Assembly (NCBI RefSeq): GCF_022814725.1
Contig: NZ_CP093442.1
Coordinates: 2,418,001-2,482,000 of the forward strand
From: Bdellovibrio reynosensis
GTDB taxonomy: Bacteria; Bdellovibrionota; Bdellovibrionia; Bdellovibrionales; Bdellovibrionaceae
Length of the DNA: 64,000 nt
Direction of reading: 5' to 3'
The notes below the pieces were generated by a model. The model was not told where the DNA came from. It saw only the letters and a list, made by a program, of their open reading frames with translations, and did not search any database. Position numbers and translations under genes: made by a program. Of the stretch, positions 36,390 through 46,619 are shown one piece after another. Every line of letters starts with the position of its first letter. The stretch's first letter is position 1.

Positions 36390-37714
36390 AAAACAAAGTT
36401 CCTGCATGGGTTTGGTTTTTTCTCTTGTGCTGAAAAGTGCTGATAAAGTTTTTCATAAACATCTCTTTCAGCTTGGGCCACTTTATCTGCTTCCCAATAA
36501 ATATCATGGGCCTTTTTATCAAACTCAGCTTGTTTTGTTTTCCACTGTTGGAATTCAGGGCTGGAAACCTGTTCTTTATAAGCTTTAAGTTCAGCACTTT
36601 CTTTCTGACTCAGACTGCCAGCCTGAGCCTTTTTTTCAAGTTGTTTATAACCAAACTCCCACTGCTTTAGGCTTCCGCAAAGTTGATAGTTTAAAACATT
36701 TTTACACTTATTTCCGTTATCAATACTGTTGACTGAAACAAAAGATTCTTGAGCATGCTGACGAGCGTTCTCATAGCTCTGCATAGAGGATTCAAGCTTT
36801 TTTATGATGGGCTCAACCTCGGAATCCGTAAGACCCAAGCGTATTCGCGCTTGATGATACAGGCCCTTGTTTTTTTCAATGTCGCGAAGTTGCGAAACTA
36901 GTTTTTTAAAAGGATTCGAATTCACTCCATAACAGTCCTTAGCATCTTGAGCCATTGCTGGCGCAATACTGGTTCTTTCACGCATAGATTCAGATAAAAA
37001 CTGAGTAGCCGCATACGCTTTACGACCCGCTTCTGTTGAAATTTGCGGGGCCCCTGGTGATGGAGCCTTTCGCCCCATTAAAAAAGCCTCTTCAAGATTG
37101 GAACCCTTTTTAATATTTTTTCCAATTTCTTCACCCGCATTTACATAACCGACATTATGAGAAGCTGCAGACACGACACACGTTTTGTCAGAACCTAAAT
37201 TTAACGTCACCCCCGAATGACAGGAATAATCTACGATACCTAACTGAACTCCGTTAGCTTCAGCTAAATCACGAAGCTCTTTTAATTGACCAAGATCAAT
37301 GATTCCATCTGTAGCAGCCACACTGTGCGCAATTTGCGGTGGTTGAGTAGGCAGACCATGGGTTGCAATCGTGACCATCAACTGATCGCCGCTTTTAAGG
37401 TCACCGGACTGAATGCGTTTTTTAAGATTCGCAATTTCATTATTAACATGAAACGCCGTCATCGGTTTATTCTGTCCCTTAGACATAGTATTCGCCAAAG
37501 CTTCTGACTGCGGATGTCCACCATCAAAATAAGAGCGCGAGCTCCAACCACTTTGCGAAGAAAATAAACCGAAATCTTGATAAGTCTTATCAAAAATTGT
37601 TCCCGGGGTTGCTGGTTCACCACCACCCCCGAAAAAAACGACTTCTTTTTTTGCGTAAGCCGAAAAACTAAAAAATAAAAAGAGAAGCCCGAGGGCTGCT
37701 CGTTTAGTTAACAT
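36386..37714 (-). CDS. Secreted caspase-like (clan CD) putative cysteine peptidase
   Basis: A 442-residue protein with signal peptide MLTKRAALGL to AYA. The clan CD dyad is visible: His119 at the end of a hydrophobic strand (MVTIATHG) and Cys165 at the end of another (VQLGIVDYSCHSGV), 46 residues apart, as in caspases, metacaspases and gingipains. The C-terminal half is helical with many Lys, Glu and Gln. It overlaps the upstream lipoprotein gene by 11 bases. The function is probably proteolysis outside the cytoplasm, but activity is not shown and specificity cannot be read. Confidence 0.72.
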   Translation of the reverse strand: MLTKRAALGLLFLFFSFSAYAKKEVVFFGGGGEPATPGTIFDKTYQDFGLFSSQSGWSSRSYFDGGHPQSEALANTMSKGQNKPMTAFHVNNEIANLKKRIQSGDLKSGDQLMVTIATHGLPTQPPQIAHSVAATDGIIDLGQLKELRDLAEANGVQLGIVDYSCHSGVTLNLGSDKTCVVSAASHNVGYVNAGEEIGKNIKKGSNLEEAFLMGRKAPSPGAPQISTEAGRKAYAATQFLSESMRERTSIAPAMAQDAKDCYGVNSNPFKKLVSQLRDIEKNKGLYHQARIRLGLTDSEVEPIIKKLESSMQSYENARQHAQESFVSVNSIDNGNKCKNVLNYQLCGSLKQWEFGYKQLEKKAQAGSLSQKESAELKAYKEQVSSPEFQQWKTKQAEFDKKAHDIYWEADKVAQAERDVYEKLYQHFSAQEKKPNPCRNFVL

Positions 37715-39743
37715 TCTTCATTCCTGAATAACGGGCCATCCAATAAGCATAAAGGTAATCAACTCCTGAATACTCTACACCTTTTGCATGACCACCTTGG
37801 TAAGCAAAACCCTGTTCCTTCCACAAGAAATTACTTGTGAAAGCATTTAATTCAAAGGTTGGGTACTGATATAAACCTTGATAGAAATAGCTTACCGGAG
37901 GTTCCGGTTTTTTAAGCGACTTCCAGAACAATCTAGGAATAGGTGACATACACCAGTCTGGGCGAAGTGAATGATCAATATTCACATCAAGGTTAGGGCG
38001 AGGATAGGGGATTTCTCTTAATCCCCAAACAGATTGCGCAAGTGAAGTTTCAAATTGAAGTTCACTGCTATCGTCTCTGAACTTCCCACCGCGCGTACCA
38101 TGCTTATAAGCAAACGCATATGTTCCAATAGTTTGGAAGTGACGATGAGCTGGTCGATAAGTGATCCAGGCATCAATCAAACGCTCTCGTAATTGATCGC
38201 GGATCTTATTTTTACCTAGTAGATCAGCAAGTACGATGTCGGTGATATCACCAACCATGCTTAGATTGATACCGCTCCAATCCGCAGAACCATTCCAGTA
38301 AAATGTAGTATCAAAACTATAACCAGAAACTTTCGTACGAATGGATGAATAGAACTTTTCAAATTTTTCTTTTGAATCGGTGTTACCGTTGATCCAAGCA
38401 TCAAGCCCGTAAGCTGCAGATTTATTTTGCGGCTTATCTTCCATGATTTGTAGTTTGATCAATTTTTTTGATTTTTCACGAAGGCCATTCCAAATTTCTG
38501 TATCAGTTTTTGGAATCACAAGGCTTGCCCACATGAACCCATGGGTGATCCCCTTAACCATGTCGTTATTTCCGCCTTCTAGCCAGATGAACTTTTCATA
38601 TTTACCTGTACCGCGGTGCCACTTTTCAGAAATCGGTTTTGTTGGATTATAAATAGCAATAGTGCGAGCGAACTCTTCTTCATTTCCGGTGATATCCATC
38701 AACATGATAAGAGCTTTCGTCGCGCGACGAGCGTTTTCTAACGCTTCTTCATTCTTCGTAGTTAAATAGCGCATCGCTTGAGAACCCACATACATACCGG
38801 TCCACAAACTAGCATCACCATCATATGCGTATTCAAGCAAACGACCTTGCGGATCTAAAACCGCATGGGACAGCATGCCTGCTTCATTTAAGTGAAAGTC
38901 ACGGGCGTTCTTTTCAAAACCAGTGGCCTTTTGATCCAATGTCGGGGCATAGGCATTTCTTTTCACGACTGATTCAGTGATGCTGATATCATCGGTGACC
39001 TTATTTACGACACGGATCACGTCGTTATTGTGGCGATAAAATTCAAAGTCCGTCGGATCAAAAACTACGTATGGCTGTTCGTTTTTATACTCAGAGCGAT
39101 CCTTATAGGATTTAACCAATGGATCCTTTTCGTAACCAATATCCATTTTAAACGCTTTTATAACTCCACGAACAATCAATGGGACCTTGTCACCTTTAGC
39201 ATCAAACTTTTTTCGCTCATTGACCCATAAAGGTTTTGTTTCTAAATCACGTCGGGTTGTAATCCATTCTGTATAACTAGAAACTTTTTTATCGCTATAG
39301 TGGCTTGCTAAACCTTGGGGTGAAATTGCAAAACGCGAAACTACATTGATCGAGTTTCTAAAATCCGTAGGATCTCTTTTTACATTGCCAAGTTTTTGAA
39401 TGAAATCGCCTTGACGAATATCATAACTGATTGTCAAAGCGTCCTTTTCAGCAACAGCCTTGCCAGTCCAAACTTCTTGGACCTTTAAACCATCAAAGAA
39501 ATAGTTGATGTAAGTAACTACGCGGACGACATTGAATGTGCCGTCATTGGAACGACGTAATTCAATCTCGCCATTGTATGGACCGCGAGTAGAAGAAGAC
39601 CCTTGCACAAACCAGATTCCTTCCATTCCGCCATTTGCTTGCAACGAAGCGATGTCGCGAGGAATCTGTCGTTCTTTGTGAGAGCATGAATTTAAAATAA
39701 AAAAGCCCAATAAAAAGAGGAATGCACTACAAATAGTTTTCAT
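37704..39743 (-). CDS. Lipoprotein of unknown function, possible alpha-toroid fold
   Basis: A 679-residue lipoprotein with lipobox ending LNSC (Cys20). An N-terminal beta domain (about 35-260) is followed by a helical region in which DASLWTGMYVGSQAMRYL, NARRATKALIMLMDITG and later HRHFQTIGTYAFAYKHG recall alpha/alpha-toroid proteins such as glycan-acting enzymes. I cannot assign a catalytic residue. It is the first gene of a unit with the caspase-like protein and a small secreted protein, all exported. Confidence 0.62.
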   Translation of the reverse strand: MKTICSAFLFLLGFFILNSCSHKERQIPRDIASLQANGGMEGIWFVQGSSSTRGPYNGEIELRRSNDGTFNVVRVVTYINYFFDGLKVQEVWTGKAVAEKDALTISYDIRQGDFIQKLGNVKRDPTDFRNSINVVSRFAISPQGLASHYSDKKVSSYTEWITTRRDLETKPLWVNERKKFDAKGDKVPLIVRGVIKAFKMDIGYEKDPLVKSYKDRSEYKNEQPYVVFDPTDFEFYRHNNDVIRVVNKVTDDISITESVVKRNAYAPTLDQKATGFEKNARDFHLNEAGMLSHAVLDPQGRLLEYAYDGDASLWTGMYVGSQAMRYLTTKNEEALENARRATKALIMLMDITGNEEEFARTIAIYNPTKPISEKWHRGTGKYEKFIWLEGGNNDMVKGITHGFMWASLVIPKTDTEIWNGLREKSKKLIKLQIMEDKPQNKSAAYGLDAWINGNTDSKEKFEKFYSSIRTKVSGYSFDTTFYWNGSADWSGINLSMVGDITDIVLADLLGKNKIRDQLRERLIDAWITYRPAHRHFQTIGTYAFAYKHGTRGGKFRDDSSELQFETSLAQSVWGLREIPYPRPNLDVNIDHSLRPDWCMSPIPRLFWKSLKKPEPPVSYFYQGLYQYPTFELNAFTSNFLWKEQGFAYQGGHAKGVEYSGVDYLYAYWMARYSGMKNVN

Positions 39744-39803
39744 TCCTCTATTATTGTCGAATCAACCCCATGGACAGCAGTCCTGAAGTTGTCAGCCTCT
39801 ACT

Positions 39804-40271
39804 TTAGTATTGGATTCGGTCTAACTTTGCCTGCCATTCTTTGAAAACAGCTAGGGCTTCATCGTGACCGCATTGGATCATCGGCACTTTGCGAAGGGCG
39901 ATCTCCTTAGGAATTTCTTGATAAAGAAAATCATCATCGAATTCGATATCGGCAGCATCTTTACGCGTGTTTGCATAAAAGATTTTATCAATACGTGCCC
40001 AGTAAATTGCGGCAAGGCACATAGGACAAGGCTCGCAGCTGGTATAAATTTCTGCACCTTCTAAACTAAAATTTTTTGCATTCTCGCAGGCATTACGGAT
40101 AGCGACTACTTCAGCATGGGCCGTAGGATCGTTGGTGGAGGTCACTTTGTTCCAACCTTCACCAATGATTTTATCGTCCTTAACAATAACGGCCCCAAAA
40201 GGACCGCCAGCACCGGCTTGCATATTTTTTCTAGAGAGCTCGATGGCTCTTAGCATGAATTCCTTTTTCAT
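39804..40271 (-). CDS. guaD: Guanine deaminase, cytidine-deaminase fold (GuaD type)
   Basis: Hydrolyses guanine to xanthine. About 155 residues with the zinc-binding HAEVVAIRNAC (His and catalytic Glu) and SCEPCPMCLAAIYWARI (two Cys). The C-terminal DIEFDDDFLYQEI segment is the domain-swapped part found in Bacillus-type GuaD rather than in tRNA adenosine deaminase TadA. I start at 40271 (MKKEFMLRAIELS), which fits family length; the next Met (40256) has an AAGGA ribosome site and is an alternative. A TadA-like role is less likely. Confidence 0.85.
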   Translation of the reverse strand: MKKEFMLRAIELSRKNMQAGAGGPFGAVIVKDDKIIGEGWNKVTSTNDPTAHAEVVAIRNACENAKNFSLEGAEIYTSCEPCPMCLAAIYWARIDKIFYANTRKDAADIEFDDDFLYQEIPKEIALRKVPMIQCGHDEALAVFKEWQAKLDRIQY

Positions 40272-40389
40272 AAGGTGGACAATATTGGCCAGGGGATAGG
40301 AATTAGTCAATCCCTACCGATGGACTTTTATTGCCGTTTCACCATGGAATAAAAAAAAAATAGTTATTGGAACCGGTATTAGGGGAGTT

Positions 40390-40890
40390 TTAGTTACGCT
40401 CCCCATGGGTAATGATAATAATCTGATTTGTACTTGCATTCACTGTGACAAAGCTAGTTGCATCAACGCTAGGATACCAATAAGTGTGGGGATCCACTTG
40501 AATATCGCCGAAATATTTTTTCAGCTGCAATAATTCCCAATAATTTTTATCACGGACTCTTAGCAGAGGTTCTAGGTCGCCAAAATCAGCATGACGATTG
40601 ATTTGATTTTCCATAGCACCCAAAAGGTGCTCACGCATAATTTCCCATGAGGTGGGTTTAAGATTGAACTCGTTATATTCAATGATTTCTTCTAAATCGG
40701 ATTGCAGATTTCTTGATGAGCTTTGAAAAACTTCAAAACGAATGCAGGCAAAATCAGGATATCTTTCTTCAACAAATTTGCATTCGGTTTCTAGGGCTTT
40801 AAGAGTGCCAGTATTAGGGATTGGTTTTAGATCAGCAAAGGCGTTTAAAGAAAAGAACAAGAGAAATAAGGCCAGAATTTTTTTTATCAT
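40390..40890 (-). CDS. Secreted protein of unknown function
   Basis: A 166-residue protein with signal peptide (MIKKILALF to AFA) and a mature helical domain with two Cys (TECKFVEERY, FACIRFEVF). The 3' end of the gene contains a GGGGAG/CTCCCC hairpin without a T-run, so it may slow decay. No family is recognised. It lies alone between guaD and the DedA gene. Confidence 0.6.
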   Translation of the reverse strand: MIKKILALFLLFFSLNAFADLKPIPNTGTLKALETECKFVEERYPDFACIRFEVFQSSSRNLQSDLEEIIEYNEFNLKPTSWEIMREHLLGAMENQINRHADFGDLEPLLRVRDKNYWELLQLKKYFGDIQVDPHTYWYPSVDATSFVTVNASTNQIIIITHGERN

Positions 40891-41014
40891 TTTAAATCCT
40901 TTAAAAAGTTTCCGCCTGACTTTGCACTAACGATGCACAAAGCCATTAGAATTAAAACTTTTTAAAGGACGGACTTATCCGAAAGGTCCGACCCACGGAT
41001 AAAAAGGAGTTTTC

Positions 41015-41650
41015 TTAGCGGGCGCGCTGGACTCTAGAAGAAATCCAGGGCCAAACCATTGGTATTAAAGAAACGCCAATCACACCAAAAATAACGATAT
41101 GAAAGTTTCTTTTTACGATCGGCAAGTTCCCGAAAAAATGACCGGCAAGAATGAAAAGAAAAACCCACAAAATAGCACCGACAACGTTGTAGACTACAAA
41201 TTTGCGATAGTTCATTCCACCGATACCAGCTACAAACGGAGCGAAAGTTCTAACAATCGGCGCGAAACGAGCCGCTACGATCGTAAATGGACCCCATTTT
41301 TCATAAAAACTTTGCGTCTGATAAAGGTATTCTTTTTTGAAAAACCGCGATTGCGATTCAAACACCTTCACACCTAAAGTCTTACCGATATGGTAATTAA
41401 CTGTGTCGCCTAAAATTCCTGCGATGGTTAAACTGATAAGTAACAACCAAAGGTTAAGACCATTTTCAACAGTCGTAAACGCACCTAGGGCAAACAACAA
41501 AGAATCACCTGGCAAAAATGGTGTAACAACTAAACCAGTTTCCGCAAAGATGATTAAAAATAAAATGACATAAAGCCAGGGACCAAAAAAGGCGATCCAA
41601 GTAGGGATGTGTTGATCTAAATGTAAAATAATATCGATAAATTCCATCAT
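41015..41650 (-). CDS. DedA-family membrane protein
   Basis: A 211-residue inner-membrane protein with about five or six hydrophobic segments and the DedA signatures FAETGLVVTPFLPGDSLLF and ARFAPIVRTFAPFVAGIGGM, plus YNVVGAILWV. This is the YqjA/YghB-like group, thought to act as lipid scramblases or proton-linked transporters needed for envelope homeostasis. The first two codons are both Met; either could start. The gene is monocistronic. Confidence 0.9.
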   Translation of the reverse strand: MMEFIDIILHLDQHIPTWIAFFGPWLYVILFLIIFAETGLVVTPFLPGDSLLFALGAFTTVENGLNLWLLLISLTIAGILGDTVNYHIGKTLGVKVFESQSRFFKKEYLYQTQSFYEKWGPFTIVAARFAPIVRTFAPFVAGIGGMNYRKFVVYNVVGAILWVFLFILAGHFFGNLPIVKRNFHIVIFGVIGVSLIPMVWPWISSRVQRAR

Positions 41651-41836
41651 AGGTAGCTAACATTAATTTAAAACCCGCTAAGAGCAAGCGATTACTGCTT
41701 TGGGATTAATCTTCTAAGCTCGACTATGCATCTGAATAATTACTCTAAGCTTGCGTAAATACAGCCATATTTTAGACATACCTAGCTATAAAACAAAGTT
41801 TATTTCAGGCACTCTAGTTACATCAAGGGGGCCAGC

Positions 41837-43435
41837 ATGAGCGACCAATTAAAGGCTGAGATCATCACGCCAGATGCAGCTGCGTTTCTAATTTCACTCC
41901 ATGAAAAATTCGACAACCTTAGAAGCAATCTTCTAATTCAAAGAAAGATCCATGCAGAAAGATTTGCGCAAGGTCATCAACCTGATTTTTTAAATCACAC
42001 CTCTGAAATTAAAAATACAGATTGGAAAGTTGCTGATGCTCCCCACGATTTGCGCGATCGCAGAGTTGAAATCACCGGCCCCGCAGAACCTAAGATGATG
42101 ATTAATGCGATGAACTCTGGTGCTAAGGTTTTCATGGCAGACATTGAAGACTCGCTATCACCAAGCTGGAACAATGTCTTGCTGGCACAGAAAGCTCTTA
42201 AGGATGCCGTCAGAAGAACACTAGAATTCAAAACTGATGGAAAAACCTATTCCTTAAATGAAAAGACGGCGACGCTTGTGGTTCGTCCCCGCGGTTTACA
42301 CCTAAGTGAAAAAAACTTTCTGATTCGCGGTCAGCCTATATCCGCTTCACTTTTTGATTTCGGTTTATATTTTTTCCACAATGCCCACGAACTTATCAAC
42401 CGTAATTCCGGTCCCTATTTTTATTTAGCGAAATTAGAAAATCATGAAGAGGCGGCCTGGTGGAATGACGTTTTTAATTTTGCTCAAGACGCTTTAAAAA
42501 TTCCTCGCGGCACAATTAGAGCCACTGTCTTAATTGAAACAATCACCGCTGCCTTCGAGATGGAAGAAATTCTTTACGCCTTGAAAGACCATGCCTCAGG
42601 ATTAAATGCCGGACGCTGGGATTATATTTTTAGTATGATCAAAAAATTCCACGCTCACGATAAATTCATTACTCCGGATAGATCTCTTATCACTATGAAT
42701 ACTCCTTTCATGGATGCCTACTGTCACTTGCTTGTGCAAACATGTCACCGACGCCAGGCTCACGCCATTGGCGGAATGGCAGCGTTCATTCCAAATCGTC
42801 GTGATCCTCAGTTAACGGAAAACGCTTTTAGAAAAGTCGCCGAAGATAAAAAACGTGAGGCCCGCATTGGTTTTGATGGCACCTGGGTTGCCCATCCAGA
42901 TTTAATTCCTGTGGCTGAAGAAGAACTCACTCGCGTTTTAAAAAATGACCCGCACCAAATGCACGCGATTCCACCGCTGATGATTGAACGAGATCAGTTG
43001 CTCAATATTCCGCCAGCCAAAAACCAAATCACTGAAGAGGGTGTCAGATCTAACATTCGCATCAGTCTTTTATATATTGATCGTTGGCTAATGGGAACAG
43101 GGGCTGCGGCCCTCTTTAACATGATGGAAGATTTGGCGACGGCGGAAATTTCCCGCAGTCAACTATGGCAATGGCTGCACCATCAGGTAGAACTTTCCAA
43201 CGGTTGCCGCCTTACAAAAGAAACTTATAAAGAACTTCTTGATGATGAAGTGATGAAACTGATTCCGCTTAATCTTCCGTGCCTGGATGAAGCGATCGAA
43301 TTACTAGATTCGTTAGTGCTCGCACCAGAGTTTCACGAATTCATGTCCATTAGCGCTTATGAAATTTTAAATCAAACGAACGTTAAAGGAGTAATCAATG
43401 ATTTTAAGCAAGGACCTTCAGCATCGCCAGCTTAA
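41837..43435 (+). CDS. aceB: Malate synthase A
   Basis: Condenses glyoxylate with acetyl-CoA to malate in the glyoxylate shunt. The 532-residue protein has isoform A length and signatures: [60 protein letters not shown] and [20 protein letters not shown] lies before the ATG. Its last 38 bases overlap the start of aceA, which couples the two. Expression with aceA allows growth on acetate or fatty acids without carbon loss. Confidence 0.96.
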   Translation: MSDQLKAEIITPDAAAFLISLHEKFDNLRSNLLIQRKIHAERFAQGHQPDFLNHTSEIKNTDWKVADAPHDLRDRRVEITGPAEPKMMINAMNSGAKVFMADIEDSLSPSWNNVLLAQKALKDAVRRTLEFKTDGKTYSLNEKTATLVVRPRGLHLSEKNFLIRGQPISASLFDFGLYFFHNAHELINRNSGPYFYLAKLENHEEAAWWNDVFNFAQDALKIPRGTIRATVLIETITAAFEMEEILYALKDHASGLNAGRWDYIFSMIKKFHAHDKFITPDRSLITMNTPFMDAYCHLLVQTCHRRQAHAIGGMAAFIPNRRDPQLTENAFRKVAEDKKREARIGFDGTWVAHPDLIPVAEEELTRVLKNDPHQMHAIPPLMIERDQLLNIPPAKNQITEEGVRSNIRISLLYIDRWLMGTGAAALFNMMEDLATAEISRSQLWQWLHHQVELSNGCRLTKETYKELLDDEVMKLIPLNLPCLDEAIELLDSLVLAPEFHEFMSISAYEILNQTNVKGVINDFKQGPSASPA

Positions 43436-44720
43436 TGAAAATTGGAGCACTGACGATAGATGGAAAGGGATTCAAAGAAATTATACTGCCGAGGACGTAG
43501 TTCGCCTGCGCACGACTCTTCCAGTAAAACACACCATCGCCGAAGTCGGTGCTAGAAAACTATGGGCTTCTTTAAAGGGTGATGGATATCTAAATACCTT
43601 TGGTGCAATGACAGGTGCACAAGCTGTACAAATGGTGAAAGCGGGTTTAAAATCCATTTATCTCAGTGGCTGGCAAGTCGCTGCGGATGCAAACCTATCC
43701 GGTCAAACTTATCCAGATCAAAGCCTTTATCCTTGCAACTCCGTACCATCACTTGTGCGCAGAATAAATAATGCTTTCATGCGCGCCGATCAGATCGCTA
43801 ATCAAACCAATCAAGACGTGAAGGGTGTTGACTGGTATGCTCCTATCGTTGCTGATGCTGAGGCTGGCTTCGGTGGACCATTGCATGCGTTTGAATTGAT
43901 GAAATCAATGATCGAAGCCGGGGCTTCAGGCGTTCACTTTGAAGATCAATTAGCAGCCGAAAAAAAGTGCGGGCACTTAGCGGGAAAAGTTTTAGTTCCA
44001 ACTTCCACTTTCATTCGCTCTTTACAATCAGCACGTTTAGCAACAGATGTTCTTGATGTACCGACAGTGATCGTTGCTCGCACGGATGCTTTAAGCGCTA
44101 CCTTAATGACTTCAGATATTGATCCACTAGATAAAGCGTTCTTAACTGGTGAAAGAACTCCTGAAGGTTATTACGTTATCAAAGGCGGATTAGATTACGC
44201 TATTGCCCGTGCATTGGCGTATGCTCCTTGGGCTGATGTTCTTTGGTTTGAAACTTCAAAACCAGATCTGAAAGAAGCAGAACGCTTTGCTCAAGAAATT
44301 CACAAAAAATATCCAGGTAAGATTTTAGCTTACAATTGCTCGCCATCGTTTAACTGGAAAATGCATTTAAACGATTCGCAAATTGCAGAATTCCAAAGTC
44401 GCTTGGGCGCGCTGGGATATAAATTCCAATTCATCACTTTAGCAGGCTGGCACTTAGTAAATTATCATGCATTTAACTTAGCCCATGAATATGCGGCTGA
44501 AGGTATGACTGCTTACGTACGCTTGCAAGATCAAGAATTCGCGGCGGCCCAAAAAGGCTACACCGCAGTTAAACATCAGGCTGAGGTGGGAACGGGCTAC
44601 TTTGATCAGGTTTTGCAAACAGTAATGGAGGGCAAAGCCTCAACCGGCGCTTTAAAAGGTTCTACGGAAGAGCAGTTCCATCAAACCGTAGAACAACCCA
44701 TAGGCCAAATAAGTAGTTAG
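43398..44720 (+). CDS. aceA: Isocitrate lyase
   Basis: Splits isocitrate to succinate and glyoxylate, feeding malate synthase. The 440-residue protein has the catalytic Cys191 in [14 protein letters not shown], the metal-binding [11 protein letters not shown] segment and [10 protein letters not shown], all typical of bacterial AceA. AAGGAG six bases before the ATG at 43398 supports a start inside aceB. Followed by a strong terminator. Together with aceB it forms a two-gene glyoxylate operon. Confidence 0.97.
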   Translation: MILSKDLQHRQLNENWSTDDRWKGIQRNYTAEDVVRLRTTLPVKHTIAEVGARKLWASLKGDGYLNTFGAMTGAQAVQMVKAGLKSIYLSGWQVAADANLSGQTYPDQSLYPCNSVPSLVRRINNAFMRADQIANQTNQDVKGVDWYAPIVADAEAGFGGPLHAFELMKSMIEAGASGVHFEDQLAAEKKCGHLAGKVLVPTSTFIRSLQSARLATDVLDVPTVIVARTDALSATLMTSDIDPLDKAFLTGERTPEGYYVIKGGLDYAIARALAYAPWADVLWFETSKPDLKEAERFAQEIHKKYPGKILAYNCSPSFNWKMHLNDSQIAEFQSRLGALGYKFQFITLAGWHLVNYHAFNLAHEYAAEGMTAYVRLQDQEFAAAQKGYTAVKHQAEVGTGYFDQVLQTVMEGKASTGALKGSTEEQFHQTVEQPIGQISS

Positions 44721-44743
44721 AATCTTTAGGATAGTTAGAAACG

Positions 44744-44775
44744 AAAAAAGCCGCTGGTTAAGCGGCTTTTTATTA
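44744..44775. terminator. Bidirectional terminator after aceA and tRNA-Ser
   Basis: GCCGCT and AGCGGC around a five-base loop, flanked by A-run and T-run. It ends the aceBA transcript and also serves the convergent tRNA-Ser(TGA). Confidence 0.8.
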
Positions 44776-44784
44776 AAATCTAAA

Positions 44785-44874
44785 TGGCGGAGAGTGAGGG
44801 ATTCGAACCCTCGAGCCCCGCGAAGGGCTGCCAGTTTTCAAGACTGGTGTATTCAACCACTCTACCAACTCTCC
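44785..44874 (-). tRNA. tRNA-Ser (TGA)
   Basis: A 90-base class II tRNA with encoded CCA. The anticodon stem CCAGT/ACTGG encloses CTTGAAA, giving TGA, which reads UCN serine codons. The long variable arm is GC-rich. It lies downstream of serS, the enzyme that charges it. Confidence 0.95.
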
Positions 44875-44881
44875 GTCGACC

Positions 44882-44910
44882 GTTTTATGGGTTTTGGGGT
44901 GAGTGTTCAA
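44882..44910 (-). promoter_or_regulatory. Promoter of tRNA-Ser (TGA)
   Basis: Minus-strand TTGAAC (44905-44910), 17 bases, TAAAAC (44882-44887). Each box matches four of six bases. Confidence 0.5.
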
Positions 44911-44960
44911 GCAGTGTTTGGCCCTTGACGCCATGCAATACCAAAAAGAAGCAGGCACCT

Positions 44961-46253
44961 TTAGCGGATTTCGGTTCTTCCGCCCATATAGTTTTGCAAG
45001 GCCTTTGGAATTGCGACGCTTCCGTCTTCTCTTTGATAGTTTTCTAGGATCGCGATCAATGTTCTGCCAACAGCTAAGCCGGAACCATTTAACGTATGTA
45101 CGAACTGAGGCTTTCCACCTTGAGGACGGAAGCGGATATTCGCACGTCGAGCTTGGAAGTCTTCAAAGTTTGAACATGAGCTGATCTCGCGGAAGGCGGC
45201 CTGACCTGGCAACCACACCTCTAGATCAAAAGTTTTAGCTGACCCAAAACCCATATCGCCTGTGCATAGAAGCATGCGGCGGAATGGAAGTTCTAAATCA
45301 ATAAGCACTTGTTCAGCGTGACTTGTCAGCTGTTCATGCACTTCGTGGGATTTATCCGGATGACAGAAAGTCATTAGCTCCACTTTATCGAACTGATGTT
45401 GGCGAATAAGACCTTTTGTATCACGGCCCGCACTGCCAGCTTCAGAACGGAAACAAGGGGAGTATGCACAGAAACTTTGTGGCAAATCTTTTTCATCCAA
45501 GATCTCGCCATTATAGTAATTAGTTACTGGCACTTCCGCGGTTGGAATCAAGAAATAATCAGAGCCTTCAAGATGAAAAACATCTTCTTTGAATTTCGGG
45601 AATTGACCCGTACCCAATAAAGAATTGCTGTTCACGATAAATGGCGGAATCATTTCCGTATAGCCGTGTTTCATAGAGTGAAGATCCATCATGAATTGAA
45701 TCAAAGCTCTTTCCATTTGTGCTGCTGCGCCTTTAAGGAAAGCAAAGCGGGTGCCTGTGGTTTTACCAGCTCTTTCAAAATCAATGATGTTTAGGGCTTC
45801 ACCCAATTCCCAGTGTTCCTTTGCTTTAAAAGAAAACTTAGTCGGAGTACCGAAAGATTTTGTTTCCTTATTCTGATCAGCAGAAGAACCCACTGGAACT
45901 GAAGAGTGCGGTTTATTTGGAACAGTTAAAAGCAAATCAGTAACCTCTTGATCTGCTTCAGCGGCTTTCGCTTCAAGTTCTTTTACTTCAGATTTTAATG
46001 TTTCAACTTCAGATAAGATCGCAGACGCATCTTTACCTTCGCGCTTAAGTTTGCCGATCTCGCCGCTTAATTTATTTTGATTGGCTTTGGCTGCTTCAGC
46101 TGTAGCGATCATTTCTTTACGCTTTTTGGAAAGCACCATGATCTTTTCAAGAACTTCAGTTGAAGCACCACGATTGATAAGACCTTGCTTATAATCGTCA
46201 TAGTAAGACGTGCCTGTTTCTGCTTTTTTCTCAAGAAGCTTAATATCGATCAT
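44961..46253 (-). CDS. serS: Seryl-tRNA synthetase
   Basis: Charges serine tRNAs. The 430-residue protein has an N-terminal antiparallel coiled-coil arm (about 25-105) that contacts the long variable arm of tRNA-Ser, motif 2 ([22 protein letters not shown]) split here by its known loop, and motif 3 ([19 protein letters not shown]). Normal length. The ATG has AAAGGAAA upstream. It is separated from the upstream three-helix membrane protein gene by 37 bases. Confidence 0.97.
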   Translation of the reverse strand: MIDIKLLEKKAETGTSYYDDYKQGLINRGASTEVLEKIMVLSKKRKEMIATAEAAKANQNKLSGEIGKLKREGKDASAILSEVETLKSEVKELEAKAAEADQEVTDLLLTVPNKPHSSVPVGSSADQNKETKSFGTPTKFSFKAKEHWELGEALNIIDFERAGKTTGTRFAFLKGAAAQMERALIQFMMDLHSMKHGYTEMIPPFIVNSNSLLGTGQFPKFKEDVFHLEGSDYFLIPTAEVPVTNYYNGEILDEKDLPQSFCAYSPCFRSEAGSAGRDTKGLIRQHQFDKVELMTFCHPDKSHEVHEQLTSHAEQVLIDLELPFRRMLLCTGDMGFGSAKTFDLEVWLPGQAAFREISSCSNFEDFQARRANIRFRPQGGKPQFVHTLNGSGLAVGRTLIAILENYQREDGSVAIPKALQNYMGGRTEIR

Positions 46254-46290
46254 GTGTTTTCCTTTAACGAACTAGCTGTATCAGATATGC

Positions 46291-46599
46291 CTAAGGCGCC
46301 ACTAGTATATACATTCTCAAAAGCATGGCGACAAGGACGCAGATAAGATCAAAAATCAAAATTTGGGGAATACTTAAACTGCCTAGCATTTTAATGCACA
46401 CAGAAAGAACCACAACCATTACAAACAATAAAGCGAAAGTGCCATAACCGACAAGTTCTTGGCCGATAAGTCCGATGACGAGACCCAAAAGAAGACCCGT
46501 GATAAATCTTAAAGAAAAGTGAAGAAGTGAAACTGTCGTGGTTTTAACTCCGTCTTGAGCGCTGCTTGCGATACCACGCATTCTGTCGCCGATTCCCAT
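46291..46599 (-). CDS. Small membrane protein with three or four hydrophobic helices
   Basis: A 102-residue protein. After a polar N-terminus, hydrophobic segments lie at about residues 28-48, 50-67 and 75-98. AAAGGAGAAG precedes the ATG. It lies between a TPR membrane protein and serS on the same strand. No family is recognised. Confidence 0.65.
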   Translation of the reverse strand: MGIGDRMRGIASSAQDGVKTTTVSLLHFSLRFITGLLLGLVIGLIGQELVGYGTFALLFVMVVVLSVCIKMLGSLSIPQILIFDLICVLVAMLLRMYILVAP

Positions 46600-46619
46600 G
46601 GCTTCTCCTTTTGAACGTC

